DNA from: an uncultured Acetatifactor sp.
GTDB lineage: Bacteria > Bacillota > Clostridia > Lachnospirales > Lachnospiraceae
Assembly (NCBI GenBank): GCA_948496895.1
Contig: CAOOJO010000116.1
Location: 1 to 7,895, forward strand
DNA length: 7,895 nucleotides
Direction: 5' to 3'
In this document: one piece after another, positions 5,788-7,895 of the stretch
Position numbering within the stretch: position 1 is the first letter of the stretch
Layout of the letters: every line of letters starts with the position of its first letter
The notes under the pieces: model-generated
What the model saw: only the letters and a program-made list of their open reading frames with translations
Databases searched by the model: none
What the model was told of the DNA's origin: nothing
Position numbers and translations under genes: made by a program

Positions 5788-6144
5788 TTACTGCTCCACT
5801 ATTTCTTCTATGAAAAATTCGTCCATGGCGCACCGCCCGCTTGTATACACAAGCAGCGGAAATTCGCTGTAGTACCCCATTCCCAGCTCTCTCAATATCA
5901 TGCCGATATTCTGTCGGTCCGGCGGCACCACGCGTTCTTTCACAAAGCGCCTGGCCCATTTGTCGTCGATTTCCCGGATGCCCTTCCTTGCCAGGATGCC
6001 CGGGATGGCCGGCAGATTGTCAGGGTCTACGGACAGGGGGATGGAAATATGGTACAAATCACTGTCCTCATCATAAGAGAGGACAGCATATTCCTTCTGC
6101 TCTGCTGATAGACAATTGTCCTCTTTAATGAAAAATCTTCGCAA
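5788..6144 (-). CDS. Small partner protein of the HipA-like kinase, TTG start
   Basis: A 118-residue acidic/mixed-charge protein with no membrane segment or signal peptide. The only start that fits is a TTG at 6144, read on the minus strand and preceded by AAGGAGAG at about 6151-6158. The gene overlaps the 3' end of the kinase gene by 20 bases, so translation is probably coupled. The N-terminal ~40 residues look like a beta-strand domain (Tyr-Ala-Val-Leu-Ser-Tyr-Asp ... Tyr-His-Ile-Ser-Ile). The middle has Pro-Pro-Asp-Arg-Gln-Asn-Ile-Gly-Met-Ile-Leu-Arg-Glu-Leu-Gly-Met. The tail has Gly-Arg-Cys-Ala-Met-Asp-Glu-Phe. I do not recognise a named family, and it is not the HipA N-terminal (HipS-like) domain as I know it. 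Its position suggests a role with the kinase, as inhibitor, adaptor or substrate. That is inference. Confidence 0.8.
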   Translation of the reverse strand: MRRFFIKEDNCLSAEQKEYAVLSYDEDSDLYHISIPLSVDPDNLPAIPGILARKGIREIDDKWARRFVKERVVPPDRQNIGMILRELGMGYYSEFPLLVYTSGRCAMDEFFIEEIVEQ

Positions 6145-6949
6145 TGTCGTCTCTCCTTTCCCAAATCATATCCCGGACGCAGCCCCAGTATTGCCCTGGG
6201 ACGGCTTCATTCCCTGACTGCCTTATTTTTTCCATGCCTTTGAAAATAACGGCTTCGCTTAAATCCGCGTTTAGGACTTCCTCCACCAGTTCTCTGGGGA
6301 CTTTTCGCAGATTCTCTGTAAGCGACATGGCACCCACGAAATTATTCACCGGTCCATCCTTGCGCCGGTCAAAGCTTTCCATAGCCTCGCCGTCATCATA
6401 GCAGGAAAACAGCAGGGACAGCCCATTGTCAAATACAGGCGCCATGCGGTATGCTCCCTTTTTTTCAAGCACTTCGATGTTCGCGCCATGGCGGTCCCGG
6501 TTGCAGATCAGATAATCCAATACGAAAATGTCGTAGAAATACCGCTCCAACTGATTGCGCAGGATAAATGTCCAAACCTCCTCACCAGTAAGCCTGGTCA
6601 TCTCATAATAGGTCTCAAAGGCCAGCTTGTGTTCACCGTCCCTTTTAAAGTCTGCTGACCTTGTAAGCCATGTCTGGTAATGTCTGCCGTCTATTTTCAC
6701 TTCCGCAGGAAGGAGGTCATATTCCAGATGAGGGATTTTTAAGGCGGCGGCAATATTCTGGGCCACTATTTCATTCAGGCACTCATGGCCATAGATTCCC
6801 CGGACGGTATCAAAATTCGACAATTTATAGTAATATTTCATTCCGCCGGACTGCTCATAGGATTTCAGGAAGCTTCCTGCTGTTCCCGAAGAGTTCCTTG
6901 ATAAAGTCCATGTCAAATAGGTGAGATCCACCATGTCACAATAAACCAT
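6125..6949 (-). CDS. HipA-like Ser/Thr kinase, minimal form
   Basis: A 274-residue protein matching the kinase core of HipA/HipT/CtkA-type enzymes, about 60% of the length of E. coli HipA; the HipA N-terminal subdomain is absent. The ATG at 6949 (minus strand) follows GGGAG eight bases upstream. The glycine-rich loop is in NSSGTAGSFLK (19-29), with Ser20, Ser21 and Ser26 as candidate autophosphorylation sites. The probable ATP-binding lysine is Lys42 (YYYKLSN). The catalytic loop is NRDRHGAN (150-157), with Asp152 and Asn157. The metal-binding Asp is Asp174 in PVFDNG. All key kinase residues are present, so it should be active. No HipB-like HTH gene adjoins it; the only co-transcribed partner is the overlapping 118-residue protein. 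GC content is clearly lower (about 47% in lines I counted) than in the operon to its left (60-67%), suggesting separate acquisition. The target is unknown; relatives phosphorylate tRNA synthetases. Confidence 0.9.
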   Translation of the reverse strand: MVYCDMVDLTYLTWTLSRNSSGTAGSFLKSYEQSGGMKYYYKLSNFDTVRGIYGHECLNEIVAQNIAAALKIPHLEYDLLPAEVKIDGRHYQTWLTRSADFKRDGEHKLAFETYYEMTRLTGEEVWTFILRNQLERYFYDIFVLDYLICNRDRHGANIEVLEKKGAYRMAPVFDNGLSLLFSCYDDGEAMESFDRRKDGPVNNFVGAMSLTENLRKVPRELVEEVLNADLSEAVIFKGMEKIRQSGNEAVPGQYWGCVRDMIWERRDDIAKIFH

Positions 6950-6978
6950 CCTCGATACTCCCGTTTGCCCTGGTTTCT

Positions 6979-7000
6979 GCCATCCCGCTTTCCGGGAGGC
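6979..7000 (-). other. Hairpin in the 5' leader of the HipA-like gene
   Basis: GCC plus TCCCG (6979-6981 and 6983-6987, with A6982 bulged) pairs with CGGGA plus GGC (6993-7000) around a five-base loop. It lies between the predicted start site near 7016 and the ribosome binding site, so it would be in the leader RNA. There is no U-tract. It may affect mRNA stability or translation. Confidence 0.4.
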
Positions 7001-7022
7001 GATTCAGCTTGTAGGTGTTTTT

Positions 7023-7051
7023 ACTATAGCATGGTTGGAAAGCTGGCGCAA
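7023..7051 (-). promoter_or_regulatory. Promoter of the HipA-like unit
   Basis: Read on the minus strand, TTGCGC (7051-7046) and TATAGT (7028-7023) are 17 bases apart. A TGC precedes the -10 box, so the extended -10 motif TGnTATAGT is present. The leader would be about 67 bases. The promoter abuts the hexamer array at 7055-7104, so the same regulator could influence both directions. Confidence 0.6.
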
Positions 7052-7054
7052 GAC

Positions 7055-7104
7055 TTAATCCGTCCTTAACAGATTATCAACCCATGCTTAAGAGATAATT
7101 AGGA
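7055..7104 (+). promoter_or_regulatory. Five tandem TTAA-type hexamers at 11-bp period (PhoP/OmpR-type box)
   Basis: TTAATC (7055), TTAACA (7066), TCAACC (7077), TTAAGA (7088) and TTAGGA (7099) start at exact 11-base intervals with 5-base spacers. This matches the known layout of Bacillus PhoP boxes (TTAACA-like repeats with about 5-base spacers) and of OmpR/PhoB-family sites in general. It lies upstream of and into the -35 region of the lipoprotein promoter, where an activator would bind. Which regulator uses it is inferred. Confidence 0.6.
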
Positions 7105-7125
7105 TATCCGACAGGCAAAGGGGAG

Positions 7126-7131
7126 TATAAT
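7126..7131 (+). promoter_or_regulatory. -10 box of the lipoprotein gene
   Basis: A perfect TATAAT lies 47 bases before the ATG. At the right distance upstream (around 7103-7108) no TTGACA-like hexamer exists, which is the usual look of an activator-dependent promoter and fits the adjacent repeat array. Confidence 0.6.
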
Positions 7132-7178
7132 AGCGGAAAGCAGCATAGAGGAAGAGCTGCGGAAAAGAGGTATAGGTT

Positions 7179-7895
7179 ATGAAGCATATACGGAGGATGG
7201 CGTGGCTTGCCATTATGGCCATGCTGGCGGGCGCCCTGAGCGGGTGCGGGAAGAAGGACACAGGCGGGAGCGTGGTCACGGAGCAGGAGAAGGGTCGTTT
7301 CGTGGAGATTAGGGAGGAGCTGCCGGAGGAGCTGGGGGCGTGGAATCCCCGGCAGATATTTTCCGTGGACGGCAGGATACATCTGCTGGCATCGAAAAAG
7401 AAGGACGACAACACAGTCTTCTCAGAATGGGTACAGGAGGAGAACGGCTTTACGGACATGACGCAGGACTGGCTGGCCTCCCTGGAGCTGCCCTGCGGGG
7501 AGGGGATGAGCTTCACCCTGGCACAGAGCGGCAGCGGCACGCAGTATCTCCTGGCCACTTACATGGCGGAGGGGGAGGATGCCTACAGCAGCCATCTGTG
7601 GAAGGGCGAGGGCGCACAGGCCAGGGACATCACGCCCCGGGAATGGGCGGTCCCCAATGAGGAATGGGACGCGTATGAGAGCGTCCGGGGCATCGCGACG
7701 TTGGAGGACGGAACGCTGTTCGCTCTTTCCTATACCTCCATGAGTACCCTGTCGGGAGAGGATGGGCATATCCTGAACAGCGAGCAATTGTCCGCGCAAT
7801 ACAGCGACACCCTGGTGTCGAATGGCAGGGACATCTACCTGTGCACCGAGGAGAACATGAGCATGCAGATAGAGACGCGGGAAGCTGGGACAGGC
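7179..7895 (+). CDS. 5' part of a lipoprotein gene of unknown function
   Basis: The ATG at 7179 follows AGAGG (7166-7170), and the frame stays open for 239 residues to the right edge. The N-terminus is a classical lipoprotein signal: Lys2 and Arg5-Arg6, a hydrophobic stretch 7-20, then the lipobox Leu20-Ser-Gly-Cys23, followed by Gly-Lys-Lys. After cleavage Cys23 would be lipidated, leaving the protein on the outer face of the membrane. The mature part is acidic and rich in short strand-like segments with repeated Asp-Gly turns, for example Phe-Ser-Val-Asp-Gly-Arg-Ile-His-Leu-Leu and Leu-Glu-Asp-Gly-Thr-Leu-Phe-Ala-Leu. This suggests a beta-propeller-like sensor or binding domain, but I recognise no named family. 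It has its own promoter with an upstream regulator array. No solute-binding signature is clear in the visible portion. Confidence 0.88.
   Translation, partial: MKHIRRMAWLAIMAMLAGALSGCGKKDTGGSVVTEQEKGRFVEIREELPEELGAWNPRQIFSVDGRIHLLASKKKDDNTVFSEWVQEENGFTDMTQDWLASLELPCGEGMSFTLAQSGSGTQYLLATYMAEGEDAYSSHLWKGEGAQARDITPREWAVPNEEWDAYESVRGIATLEDGTLFALSYTSMSTLSGEDGHILNSEQLSAQYSDTLVSNGRDIYLCTEENMSMQIETREAGTG

Noticed and set aside
7422..7799. Minus-strand frame inside the lipoprotein gene
   Set aside because: It is a shadow; the plus strand has the signal peptide, lipobox and promoter.

Overview
The window looks like a chromosomal segment from a fairly GC-rich gut-type Firmicute, most plausibly a Lachnospiraceae-like clostridium. 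This is an inference from strong AGGAGG-type ribosome binding sites, TTGACA/TATAAT-type promoters, U-tract terminators, an FCD-type GntR regulator, a GH43-type hydrolase and a lipoprotein with a clean lipobox. No 16S rRNA or other marker gene is present to prove it.

Layout. (1) Positions 1-485 hold the 3' end of an unrecognised gene with a long Ala/Gly/Glu/Pro-rich linker, closed by a good terminator at 552-595. (2) Positions 624-4693 look like one catabolic operon on the plus strand: promoter, twin palindromic operator, URO-D-fold protein, GntR/FCD regulator, aldo/keto reductase, and GH43-like intracellular glycosidase. The most economical reading is a self-regulated cluster for an unusual glycoside or sugar derivative. 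The URO-D protein is not HemE; its His-x-Cys...Cys arrangement recalls the MtaA/CmuA methyltransferases. (3) Positions 4694-5121 are a recombination scar: an antisense internal fragment of what looks like a hydrolase gene, abutting a headless AraC DNA-binding domain. (4) A beta-carbonic anhydrase (5171-5725) has its own near-consensus promoter inside the end of the AraC remnant. (5) On the minus strand, 6949 down to 5788, lies a GC-poorer two-gene unit: a HipA-like minimal kinase without HipB or the HipA N-terminal domain, overlapping a small partner gene that starts with TTG. It converges on the carbonic anhydrase gene, and the two share a terminator hairpin. (6) From 7179 to the right edge there is the start of a lipoprotein gene. 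Upstream of it are five TTAA-type hexamers at an exact 11-bp period, the layout of PhoP/OmpR-family response-regulator boxes.

The strongest leads are the HipA-like kinase/partner pair, the 11-bp hexamer array, the twin-palindrome operator of the catabolic operon, and the inverted hydrolase fragment joined to the AraC remnant. No tRNA, rRNA, CRISPR array, complete insertion sequence or replication origin was seen.
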